DNA of 64,000 bases, from positions 4,650,001 to 4,714,000 of the forward strand of contig NZ_JBBODF010000001.1 in assembly GCF_038002825.1 (NCBI RefSeq). Direction: 5' to 3'. This document shows, piece by piece, positions 35,414 through 42,710 of this stretch. The position numbers and the translations under genes were made by a program. Origin of the DNA: Paenibacillus sp. FSL H8-0048. Its GTDB lineage: Bacteria; Bacillota; Bacilli; Paenibacillales; Paenibacillaceae. Position 1 is the first letter of the stretch. Each line of letters begins with the position of its first letter. The notes below the pieces were generated by a model, which had not been told where the DNA came from, ran no database searches, and saw nothing but the letters and a program-made list of their open reading frames with translations.

Positions 35414-35893
35414 ATGTTAATTCAACTGATAAGCGTAGGCAAATTGAAGGAAAAATATCTGACACTCGGCATCGCGGAATATGCCAAGCGGCTCACGCCC
35501 TACCTCAAGTTCCAGATGATAGAGGTGGCGGATGAGAAGGCCCCTGATAACCTCAGCGAAGCAGAGGTTATTCAGGTGAAGGTGCGCGAGGGCGAGCGTA
35601 TCCTCGCGCAGATTAAGAGCGAGGCGCATGTCATTGCGCTCGCGATTGACGGCAAGCTCTGGAGCTCCGAGGAGCTTGCCGCCGAGATCGACCGGCTCGG
35701 CACCTACGGGACGAGCCATGTCGTCTTCGTCATCGGAGGCAGCCACGGCCTCTCCGATGAGGTGATGCGCCGCGCCCAGCAGCGCATGAGCTTCGGCCGC
35801 ATGACGCTGCCCCACCAGCTCATGCGGCTGGTGCTGGTGGAGCAGGTTTACCGGGCGGTGAAGATAAATAGGGGGGAACCGTACCATAAGTGA
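35414..35893 (+). CDS. rlmH: RlmH, 23S rRNA pseudouridine-1915 N3-methyltransferase
   Basis: 159 residues, SPOUT fold, with FVIGGSHGLSDEV and the conserved C-terminus MTLPHQLMRLVLVEQVYRA and GEPYHK. It methylates pseudouridine 1915 in helix 69 of 23S rRNA. The gene is intact and GC-rich. Its 3' end is the known insertion site of SCC elements in staphylococci, and here three diverged copies of that 3' end follow within 5.3 kb. Confidence 0.97.
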   Translation: MLIQLISVGKLKEKYLTLGIAEYAKRLTPYLKFQMIEVADEKAPDNLSEAEVIQVKVREGERILAQIKSEAHVIALAIDGKLWSSEELAAEIDRLGTYGTSHVVFVIGGSHGLSDEVMRRAQQRMSFGRMTLPHQLMRLVLVEQVYRAVKINRGEPYHK

Positions 35894-35897
35894 CGGC
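35882..35897. repeat. Core repeat A at the rlmH 3' end
   Basis: TACCATAAGTGACGGC covers the last codons of rlmH, the stop and six bases beyond. The same 16 bases recur exactly at 38031-38046, and 13 of 16 recur at 36992-37007 and at 41123-41138. I interpret it as the attachment-site core. Confidence 0.75.
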
Positions 35898-35940
35898 GAA
35901 AAATGGGTATTGGAAGAGGTAAGAGGGCTGTAATGGTTAT

Positions 35941-35972
35941 CCCCCTAAAGATGGATTTTAGGGGGCATTTTT
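35941..35972 (+). terminator. Terminator of rlmH
   Basis: Stem CCCCCTAAA / TTTAGGGGG with a 7-base loop, then CATTTTTG. It lies beyond core repeat A, so if that is an attachment site this terminator came with the inserted DNA. Confidence 0.85.
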
Positions 35973-36165
35973 GTGCATGTAGATTGGAAAAAGGTTTTCA
36001 AATGCATGGTATGATTATGGAAAATATGAATTCGGAAACACTTACGATATGTACTATTTGCGAACTTTGCAAATAAGACGTTATCAGAAATGAACAAAAC
36101 TGTTTACACCGATAAATTGTTGGTGTAATATTTCCCTAAATTTACTTAGGAAGGAAGTATTATAT

Positions 36166-36762
36166 TTGCAGGCGCCAGAACTCATTGCAATAGTTTCTAT
36201 TTTTATCACAGTAATCATAGGTGTCACTTCATGGTTCATTTCTGCACATTTAACAAGAAGGAGCATACGAACACAAAAACTAACGTATGAAATTCAAATT
36301 TTCCCAATCATATCCAGAGAGTTCTTGAAAAATACGACAAGTGAATTACGTATTACTTACAAAGATGAATTGTTACCTGAACCAACTTTGCTGGCAGTAG
36401 ATATTATTAATACTGGAAATTGTTCTATTGAAAATCCACCTATAACAATTGAGGCGGTTGGAGCAACATATGTAATTCCTGGGTATATCGAAGATATACC
36501 ACCAGGTTATGAATATTTATGGGAATTAGAGCGAACAGATGCTGAGGAATGTACAATTCATTTAGCCCATATAAATCCAGGGCAAGTTGTGAAAGCACGG
36601 TTTTTCCTTGATGAATTTCCTAAAGAGAAACCATTATTTAAATGTCCGATGAAAGATCTAGTTATAAGAGAGGTGACTACTGAATTAAAGGAAGTGACGG
36701 TTAATAGCAGAATTAATCCTATCGACATCTCTCTTACATTTAGACTTCCATGGAAGAAATAA
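36166..36762 (+). CDS. Membrane-anchored protein of unknown function (block 1)
   Basis: 198 residues from a TTG start with GGAAGGAAG upstream. One N-terminal membrane segment (about 6-28), a short basic stretch (HLTRRSIRTQK), then a beta-rich domain. I do not recognise the family. Strongly AT-rich compared with rlmH, and flanked by rlmH 3' end sequences on both sides, pointing to transfer. It is the only gene in its 1.1-kb block. Confidence 0.7.
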   Translation: MQAPELIAIVSIFITVIIGVTSWFISAHLTRRSIRTQKLTYEIQIFPIISREFLKNTTSELRITYKDELLPEPTLLAVDIINTGNCSIENPPITIEAVGATYVIPGYIEDIPPGYEYLWELERTDAEECTIHLAHINPGQVVKARFFLDEFPKEKPLFKCPMKDLVIREVTTELKEVTVNSRINPIDISLTFRLPWKK

Positions 36763-36880
36763 CGGTACCCTGCCACTCGACCCTCGTTTCGGCAAGGGCT
36801 GAAGTGAATTGGACTTGTTCGTTCTCAGATACGTGCAACGGATTAGCTGTTAATCAGGCAACAAAATATCGTTTTTTTCG

Positions 36881-37007
36881 CTTGCCGACGAGAAACTCTC
36901 TTTAGACAGCATAACCCTGCCGCAACAACTGATGCGCATACTCTTGCTGGGGTAAGTGTATTGGGGGATTAGATTAGCAGGAGAATAGTATTTCCATTCG
37001 TGACGGC
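36881..37007 (+). pseudogene. rlmH 3'-end remnant B
   Basis: One frame reads LADEKLSLDS, ITLPQQLMRILLLG, stop, VYWGIRLAGE, stop, YFHS, stop, colinear with the RlmH C-terminus (MTLPHQLMRLVLVEQVYRA, then GEPYHK). Both inner stops fit CAA/CAG to TAA/TAG changes. It ends in TTCCATTCGTGACGGC (36992-37007), a 13/16 match to core repeat A. The protein sequence differs from the intact gene more than a recent duplicate would, suggesting a foreign or old copy. Confidence 0.8.
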
Positions 37008-37201
37008 AAAAAATAAGTGGAAAATTTTGTCTCGCCATACATTTGCCCTGTTCCTGGCCGTTGAAATGAAAGATAATTAACATAACGATATAGCTAATAG
37101 GCTTATGAACAGGAATTAGGGTATCAGGATGTTCATGAAGTTGGACGTTCGTGAATGACGCTAACAGAAGGTCAGTTAAATTACTTAGAGGGGGTGTGTT
37201 T
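37008..37201. other. Spacer at the start of block 2
   Basis: 194 AT-rich bases after core B; no gene, only the ribosome site AGAGGGGG before the next ATG. Confidence 0.4.
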
Positions 37202-37777
37202 ATGAAGTTAACAGGATACAACAAATGTCAACATTGTGGAGAGATTTTCAAAGACGCAAATCATAATACAGCAAAACTTAATAATCCCTCTCCTTGCTGT
37301 GGGGCTACAAATGAAAGTAGACACCATTGGCCAACATTAGATGTATTAATCCTAATTGGTTTAGTAGAAAAGCAGAATTTGGATGACTTTAAAGAAAGAA
37401 AGGTTGCAATTGTATTCGTTGCAACATTGCTTGAAATGTTGCTTGAGGAAACAGTAACAAAGTTAGCATACAAACATTGCAATTCGGATACTGCTGTAGA
37501 AGCATTATTGGATTCTTATCAAGGCAGGCAAAAACGAATTGCCCTATTTAACAAGTTATCTGGACTTAAAATGAAAGAACTGCTAAATAACAACGGGTTT
37601 ACTGATTATTTATTTTGGTGGGAAGCTATCTCAACCTTAAGAAATAAAATTGTTCATCAAGGATTTTATGCACAAACAGAAATAGATGTTAATATGACAA
37701 TTCGAAACCTACTTAATAATTCGATCGATGTATTTGCTTTACTAAACAATGAAAGTAATTTATTACAGGCAAATTGA
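37202..37777 (+). CDS. Zinc-ribbon protein with HEPN-type RxxxxH motif (block 2)
   Basis: 191 residues. The N-terminus has Cys9, Cys12, Cys32 and Cys33 (CQHCGEIF and PCCGAT), a probable zinc ribbon. The rest is helical and contains STLRNKIVHQGFY: Arg147-x4-His152, the catalytic pattern of HEPN RNases, in the typical helix-end context. HEPN proteins often act as RNases in toxin-antitoxin and phage-defence systems, but non-catalytic ones exist. ATG 37202 follows AGAGGGGG. Only gene in its 1.04-kb block, AT-rich, no antitoxin-like partner visible. Confidence 0.65.
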   Translation: MKLTGYNKCQHCGEIFKDANHNTAKLNNPSPCCGATNESRHHWPTLDVLILIGLVEKQNLDDFKERKVAIVFVATLLEMLLEETVTKLAYKHCNSDTAVEALLDSYQGRQKRIALFNKLSGLKMKELLNNNGFTDYLFWWEAISTLRNKIVHQGFYAQTEIDVNMTIRNLLNNSIDVFALLNNESNLLQAN

Positions 37778-37915
37778 TTTTTGAGCTATTCATTGAGGAA
37801 CTGCCTTTCTGATAATAACGTGTCGGCGCTTCGGACAATAGAGCCTTCAGTCCGCCTAAGGAATTTTGAGGAGAGCGGATTAAGGCGGACACACTGCACT
37901 GACTAACCGCACCGC

Positions 37916-38046
37916 GACCGCCGAGAAGAAGCTATGTTAGGGCACATGACTTATTCGCACCAACTGATGTATGTGCTCTGCTGGAGCAGATGTATCGGGT
38001 TTGTAAAATCAACCGGGTAAAAATACCATATACCATAAGTGACGGC
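37916..38046 (+). pseudogene. rlmH 3'-end remnant C with core repeat
   Basis: The frame reads DRREEAMLGHMTYSHQLMYVLC, then after one shift LEQMYRVCKINR, matching the RlmH end (RRAQQRMSFGRMTLPHQLM, LVEQVYRAVKINRGEPYHK). It ends with TACCATAAGTGACGGC at 38031-38046, identical over 16 bases to the intact rlmH end, followed by TAAAA as compared with GAAAA at rlmH. Confidence 0.82.
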
Positions 38047-38073
38047 TAAAAGTTTTGGTGTTAGCTGACCGTC

Positions 38074-38126
38074 AGGCATGGAAATTTGCTCCGAGAAGAA
38101 GAGTGGAAGGGCAAATTTCCATGCCT
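38074..38126. repeat. 16-bp perfect inverted repeat beside core C
   Basis: AGGCATGGAAATTTGC (38074-38089) and its exact reverse complement (38111-38126), separated by 21 bases. No T tract follows on either strand, so it is not a standard terminator. It starts 28 bases past core C, at the left end of block 3. Confidence 0.8.
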
Positions 38127-38150
38127 AGCAGGGAGTGGGCGATGAAGATG

Positions 38151-39086
38151 TCATCTTTTGGTAGGCAAATCTTTTATAGTGAGAATTTTATCAATATCGA
38201 TTACTGACTTGACTTGATCAATCATCTCTAAATGCCTTTCGTTAATAAACAATGTCTTCTTATATCTGCTTATCAATGTATGACTGATTCTTCTAAGTGC
38301 AAGAACGGCGCAAATTTTTTGGGAATGATTCGGATTATTAAAGAAACCGTCATTGTGACGAGTCCATGCTCTAGAACCATTTCTATAAAATAAGAATTTT
38401 TCAGTTCCGAAGACTGCTTGTGAAATATCAATGTCATCGTAACGATCTGCTTCCATTGCAATAATATTGATATTTTTCTCGTCACTGTCCCACAAAAAAG
38501 CACCGATTGCCTTAGAAAGGCTGTTTTTGACTTGTTGTTCAGCCTCCCCAGTGGTTTCAATCCATTCTAAGTTTCCAGAAGTCCCGACTGTAAGATGCTG
38601 TAACTCAATTTTATTAGGCGGATAAAGTGAATAAACTATTTTTGGGCTGCCCGTAGGAGGGAATTGTAGATCAGTATTATCTGGAAGTGTTTCAACTGAT
38701 TCTCTCAAGAATGATGAAAATAAATTTGCATCTTTGGAATTAAAATCCTCGGACAAGCTAAGACTTACGAATTTTCCTATGGTTATATTCTTGAAAGATC
38801 TTTTTATGCTATCAATGAGTTTTCTTTGTTTGTTTTCCCGTTCACTCTCGGACAATTTTTTCATCTGAATGTAGAAGAAGACATCGTTCTTGTTAATTAC
38901 AAAGTCTGGAGGACGTTTAAAACTGGCCGGTTCATAAGCAATAGATGAAGCAATACTTCTATTATAACGGATGAGTTCCGCTCCGAAGTTATGTTCTGCT
39001 ATAAAGTCCGTATAATTCCTAATACTGTTTTTAGTGTTATTGTATAGAATATCATTTAACTTACCCAATCCGTGCATCGACAGCAT
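38151..39086 (-). CDS. Unrecognised protein with possible QxK nuclease motif (block 3)
   Basis: 311 residues from the first ATG. AELIRY (Glu37), PPDFVI (Asp61) and FFYIQMKKL (Gln74-x-Lys76) resemble a PD-(D/E)xK nuclease core of the Mrr-like D...QxK type; this is pattern-based and tentative. The frame stays open and protein-like for some 35 codons upstream (KELSTKILERTPYNDSIDEIERLEKQLK) to about 39194, but no ATG, GTG or TTG occurs there. An ATT at 39185 follows AAGGGGG at a fitting distance. True start is therefore uncertain. AT-rich, divergent from the recombinase-like gene. Confidence 0.6.
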   Translation of the reverse strand: MLSMHGLGKLNDILYNNTKNSIRNYTDFIAEHNFGAELIRYNRSIASSIAYEPASFKRPPDFVINKNDVFFYIQMKKLSESERENKQRKLIDSIKRSFKNITIGKFVSLSLSEDFNSKDANLFSSFLRESVETLPDNTDLQFPPTGSPKIVYSLYPPNKIELQHLTVGTSGNLEWIETTGEAEQQVKNSLSKAIGAFLWDSDEKNINIIAMEADRYDDIDISQAVFGTEKFLFYRNGSRAWTRHNDGFFNNPNHSQKICAVLALRRISHTLISRYKKTLFINERHLEMIDQVKSVIDIDKILTIKDLPTKR

Positions 39087-39281
39087 CTTCAGTTGCTTTT
39101 CTAATCTTTCAATCTCATCAATTGAATCGTTGTAAGGAGTCCGTTCAAGTATTTTCGTAGAAAGCTCCTTAAAATTATTTATAATACCAATCCCCCTTTT
39201 TTATTTAATCATACCAAAGTAGTTATCGATTGCGTACTCGCTTATTCGCGTTATCGAAATTCTTAATGAAAGGAAATGAAA

Positions 39282-40262
39282 ATGAACTTTAATGAATCAG
39301 TGACGGAATTCATTTCAGCAAAGCAAAGTGCTTCTGCACAAGTCCAAGGCTACGAAAAGGATTTATATATATTTTGGAAATTTCTTGAGACAGAGAAAGT
39401 AAGCGAATCAACTTGGAGACACGTTTTGGGTGGTGCTAACACAGATTTAATAATCAAGAGCCTCAAATATTATGTAAATCATAGTAAGGTAACCTCTATG
39501 TCCGCCGCAAAACGTTTCATATCTGCATTTACCGAATACTTTCAATATGCATATGAAAATAAGCATTTTTCTAATAAAGAATTGTATGAAGAAATACATG
39601 CACCCGCGTATAGCGACAGATCATACCGAGCAAGGATTAATACTTGGATTTCAAAAAATTTAAAAGATAAGGATCACACAAGAGTTTTTAGCGAATTAGA
39701 AATACAAGAGTTGATTGGTCTGTGTAACGATGCACTAAAAATAGATTCTATAGATGATGACTACTTTGATAGGATATATGTTCCAGCTTTGATTATTAAA
39801 ACAATACTTTTGACTGGAATTAAGTACAAGCTTATCCCCAAGTTAGAAATAAATCATGTGAACCTACGATATGGTACATTGACAATTAACAATTATGAAA
39901 TACATCTGCCACACATGCTCCGAGATCAATTTGAGCTCTATCTGTCGTTAAGAAATAAAAAGACTGAATCGAACATACTTTTCATCAAATCGAATGGTGA
40001 GCAGTTGGCGGAGACTACTGGATTTACAGCAACCTTTTTGGGAAGTTTGACATCGAGGACAGATATACAGGGAATCATAAGATTTGTAATAATTGAAATG
40101 ATGAAAAAGGGGATAACAACAGATATTATTAAAGAATTCACAGGTGTTGGAAATACCATTATTAGTGATTGTTTGATAATTATAAACAAAGATATTAATT
40201 TGGAGAGAAAAGTATATTTAGATTCAACAATAAGAGCCCTTAAAACTTTTAGATATCTTTAG
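39282..40262 (+). CDS. Tyrosine-recombinase-like protein lacking standard catalytic residues (block 3)
   Basis: 326 residues. N-terminal helical region like a phage-integrase core-binding domain (SAQVQGYEKDLYIFWKFLETE), then a catalytic-domain-like half: LLTGIKYKLIPKLEINHVNL mirrors the usual TGLRxxEL...DI motif but has Lys181 where arginine is expected. IIRFVIIEMMKKGITTDIIKEFTGVG mirrors HxLRHxFAT...LGH but lacks the histidines, and no clear nucleophile tyrosine context follows. Either an inactive regulator or a diverged recombinase. ATG 39282 follows GAAAGGA; ATG 39276 is also possible. Confidence 0.6.
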   Translation: MNFNESVTEFISAKQSASAQVQGYEKDLYIFWKFLETEKVSESTWRHVLGGANTDLIIKSLKYYVNHSKVTSMSAAKRFISAFTEYFQYAYENKHFSNKELYEEIHAPAYSDRSYRARINTWISKNLKDKDHTRVFSELEIQELIGLCNDALKIDSIDDDYFDRIYVPALIIKTILLTGIKYKLIPKLEINHVNLRYGTLTINNYEIHLPHMLRDQFELYLSLRNKKTESNILFIKSNGEQLAETTGFTATFLGSLTSRTDIQGIIRFVIIEMMKKGITTDIIKEFTGVGNTIISDCLIIINKDINLERKVYLDSTIRALKTFRYL

Positions 40263-40304
40263 GCACTGGGAGTTACAGAATGAAGACGTAATCCTGTTCA
40301 AAAA

Positions 40305-40630
40305 CATGGTGATGATATTCATAGTCATGAAAAGTGCCTAGATATCCTCTACAACTTGTACGAAAAGTACGAAATTGATACGGCTGATTATCTGAAATAT
40401 ACAAGGGTAATTAAGAAACCAAAGCATTTTGGCATTCCACAACGATTAATCAATGATATCTATGAATGGCTTTTAAAACTTAGGGATGAGGGAGCAAAGA
40501 TTTTAACGGTAAGATTCTCTCTCATAAAGAGTTCCTGGTTAGTGGATTAATCACAGCGATGCATACATTGTCACAAGGGGAAAGCTTGATTATTGCTGAG
40601 AGCGAAAATACCAACAAAATCATCATTTAA
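40305..40630 (+). pseudogene. Frameshifted gene relic (block 3)
   Basis: Two consecutive protein-like frames: HSHEKCLDILYNLYEKYEI and IPQRLINDIYEWLLKLRDEG in one, then after about 40517 HKEFLVSGLITAMHTLSQGE and SLIIAESENTN to a stop in another. A single frameshift would join them. I do not recognise the protein. No ribosome site is obvious. Confidence 0.5.
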
Positions 40631-41074
40631 TGATAAGGATTTATATCTTTGACTGTAAAATCTAAGCTTAAAGTAAAGAGAGTGTGAATTAGTATTTATT
40701 CAATAATGTTTTTATAAGCATAGCTAAGTGTTAATAACCGTGCTCCAATCGTCCAGAATAAAACAGTGTCCTCACGTTCTATCTTTCCTGCATGAATGGA
40801 ATATAGATTCCGTTAATCATGAAAAAAGCTCATTGTGAAAACGGCTTGCTAAAGGCAAAAGTTGATCTTTATTAAGAGCAAGAACAAAATCACTTTGTAA
40901 GTGATTAAAGTAAGTCCCATCATCCTATAAAACATATTAATGCTTTGGTAGAAAACTAACATAAGAACTACAGTTAAATCAAGTTCGTTCGGACCACCGA
41001 TTTTTTCGGTGGCTTTCGTGCATCTCTATAGGTTTGATAATGCCTCCTTGGAAGTTTGGGCAATATGCACAGCG
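40631..41074. other. Gene-free AT-rich stretch with one hairpin
   Basis: 444 bases with no convincing gene. A hairpin CCACCGA / TCGGTGG lies at 40994-41012, followed by CTTTCG; it could be a weak terminator. Confidence 0.5.
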
Positions 41075-41138
41075 GCCAAATCGTTACGCATTTTTCGCCG
41101 ATAGCCCCGTTAAGCTGAACCGTATCATAAATAACGGC
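41075..41138 (+). pseudogene. rlmH 3'-end remnant D
   Basis: The frame ends with AEPYHK and stop (GAA CCG TAT CAT AAA TAA), matching GEPYHK of RlmH, preceded by a degraded LRIFRR stretch like the YRAxKI region. TATCATAAATAACGGC (41123-41138) matches core A at 13 of 16 and is preceded by GAACCG as in rlmH. The upstream part is too decayed to align with certainty. Confidence 0.65.
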
Positions 41139-41381
41139 TAAGATTCATACATTTGGAAATTATTTTTTCACGTTGGGTTAGCATCCCACTGAGAGCCCTT
41201 CCGTGGAAGGGACCGAACTGAAAATTACTTGTGTCAGAATCGTCAAATCTGTCAGAGGGCTAATGTCCTAACTTCGGTTCAAAATACTGCTCTGGTACAG
41301 GTGTTCACACAACAACGGTGAACTCGGCGGGGAGCTTCTGCTTACAGAAAGCAAAAGCTCCCTCCGCCTCAGCCGTTAAGT

Positions 41382-41523
41382 TCCTGAAGGCATGCGCAGC
41401 TTTACTCTTCCTGCGGGGCTTTACGCGCGAGTCACTTTTCAAGCAAGAAACCGTGAGACACTCACCAACTCGGCATTGGAAGGTGCTTATGACTTTCTGT
41501 ACAACAAATGGCTGCCGGAATAA
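41382..41523 (+). pseudogene. Remnant of a GyrI-like effector domain
   Basis: One frame reads VPEGMRSFTLPAGLYARVTF and ALEGAYDFLYNKWLPE then stop, which resembles the C-terminal GyrI-like ligand-binding domain found on AraC/MerR regulators (IPAGxYAxFTF...IYxxWLP). There is no DNA-binding part and no start. A gene-end fragment just before the GNAT gene. Confidence 0.5.
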
Positions 41524-41545
41524 GGCGAATGGAGGGCTTCTCAAT

Positions 41546-42124
41546 ATGACCGTAAATGATATTTTTACGAGCGAGCGGTTGACCTACCGCTCCTTTGAAA
41601 TGGGAGATCTGCAAACTTACGTATCCCTATGCAATAAACCTTCCCGAAGACGATGGTTTTATTTTCAGGAGCCGCATTGCTTGGAGGCCTCTTTTTGGAC
41701 AAAAGAAATTGAGAATAATATTGCGGTATGGTCTCGAAAAATCAATTTGCTAACAGAAACAGCAGGATGCGGCGTGGCCATTGTTTTGAAGAAAAACGGC
41801 CAATTGATTGGATCTGTCAGTCTTTCAAAATTTCATGGGCCTGAAGATGAGCTTGATTACGTAGAAATCGGGTATCACATTGGCGAGGCCTATCAAGGCA
41901 ACGGATATGCTACTGAAGCAGCTACTGCGGCGGTGGAATGGGGCTTGGTCCAACTTCATAATCTTGGAGTGGAGCCCAAAATTGTGGGGAAAGCGGAGCA
42001 TGAAAACTTGCCTTCTCGCAGAGTGCTTGAAAAGGCCGGTTTTACACATGTTATGACCGAGCAGTATGTTAGTGTTTATGAAATAGTAGAGATAAGACCC
42101 AGTCTTAATTTGATCTTATGTTGA
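41546..42124 (+). CDS. GNAT acetyltransferase (RimJ/RimL type)
   Basis: 192 residues with the acetyl-CoA region (IGYHIGEAYQGNGYATEAATAAVEWG) and the C-terminal NLPSRRVLEKAGFTHV. N-acetylates an unknown small molecule or protein N-terminus. ATG 41546 follows GGAGGG; an extension to 41318 runs through the GyrI-like remnant in another frame and is rejected. Confidence 0.85.
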   Translation: MTVNDIFTSERLTYRSFEMGDLQTYVSLCNKPSRRRWFYFQEPHCLEASFWTKEIENNIAVWSRKINLLTETAGCGVAIVLKKNGQLIGSVSLSKFHGPEDELDYVEIGYHIGEAYQGNGYATEAATAAVEWGLVQLHNLGVEPKIVGKAEHENLPSRRVLEKAGFTHVMTEQYVSVYEIVEIRPSLNLILC

Positions 42125-42267
42125 AGACCCAAGACGAGGTCGGTCACACTATCTTAGGTTTTGGACAACAATCTGTCGGATAAAGATTAACCCTTTAAAA
42201 GGGGCTGTGTAACAGAGACGAGCACAATAGCGTCAAAAGGTAAATTTATTGCCATGATGGCTTCTAT

Positions 42268-42345
42268 TTATATCCCCACCCTCCAACACAACTCCTCCAA
42301 AACCTCACCCGCCCGCCTCATCACTCTCACCGTGTCCTTGTCCTC
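42268..42345 (-). pseudogene. 3'-terminal gene remnant
   Basis: On the minus strand, SLIEDKDTVRVMRRAGEVLEE and LCWRVGI followed by a stop: helical, protein-like, GC-rich codons unlike its surroundings. It begins right after the MerR stop. I do not recognise the parent protein. Confidence 0.35.
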
Positions 42346-42347
42346 TA

Positions 42348-42695
42348 TTAAAGAGTAGGCGTACAACCCGTATCGTTAAAATCCGGATCCTGTATGATTT
42401 CATGATAGTGATCTAATTTATATTCGATGATCTTCTGAACCTCCATTAATCTAGAGATTTCGTTTTGGATATTTTGCTTATGCATTTCTAGCATAGACAT
42501 TTTTTCAGGAATGGCATCGTTACCGTGGCTTGAAAGCTCCCGATATCGCTTCATTTCTTCTATCGTCATTCCCGTGGCCTTCAGTCTGGTTAAAAATAGG
42601 ATACCCAGCAAGCCGATTTTCTCATAGTATCGGATCGTATCTTTCGTTAAACTTGTTACGTGCGCAGCTTGTTCGATGGAGTTAATCGCGATCAT
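42348..42695 (-). CDS. MerR-family regulator with internal deletion
   Basis: 115 residues. The HTH start is normal (EQAAHVTSLTKDTIRYYEKIGLLG) but jumps directly to ILFLTRLKATGMTIEEMKRY, so the usual wing segment of about 25 residues (GYRxYxxxDL) is missing in frame. The coiled-coil half is complete. DNA binding is probably impaired. AAGGAG lies directly against the ATG, which is poor spacing. It follows the SDR gene by 15 bases. Confidence 0.7.
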   Translation of the reverse strand: MIAINSIEQAAHVTSLTKDTIRYYEKIGLLGILFLTRLKATGMTIEEMKRYRELSSHGNDAIPEKMSMLEMHKQNIQNEISRLMEVQKIIEYKLDHYHEIIQDPDFNDTGCTPTL

Positions 42696-42710
42696 CTCCT
42701 TATTCTTTGG

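Noticed and set aside
35882..41138. A classical SCC element
   Set aside because: No ccrA/B/C-type serine recombinase, no mec genes and blocks of only 1-3 kb. Only the target site is shared.
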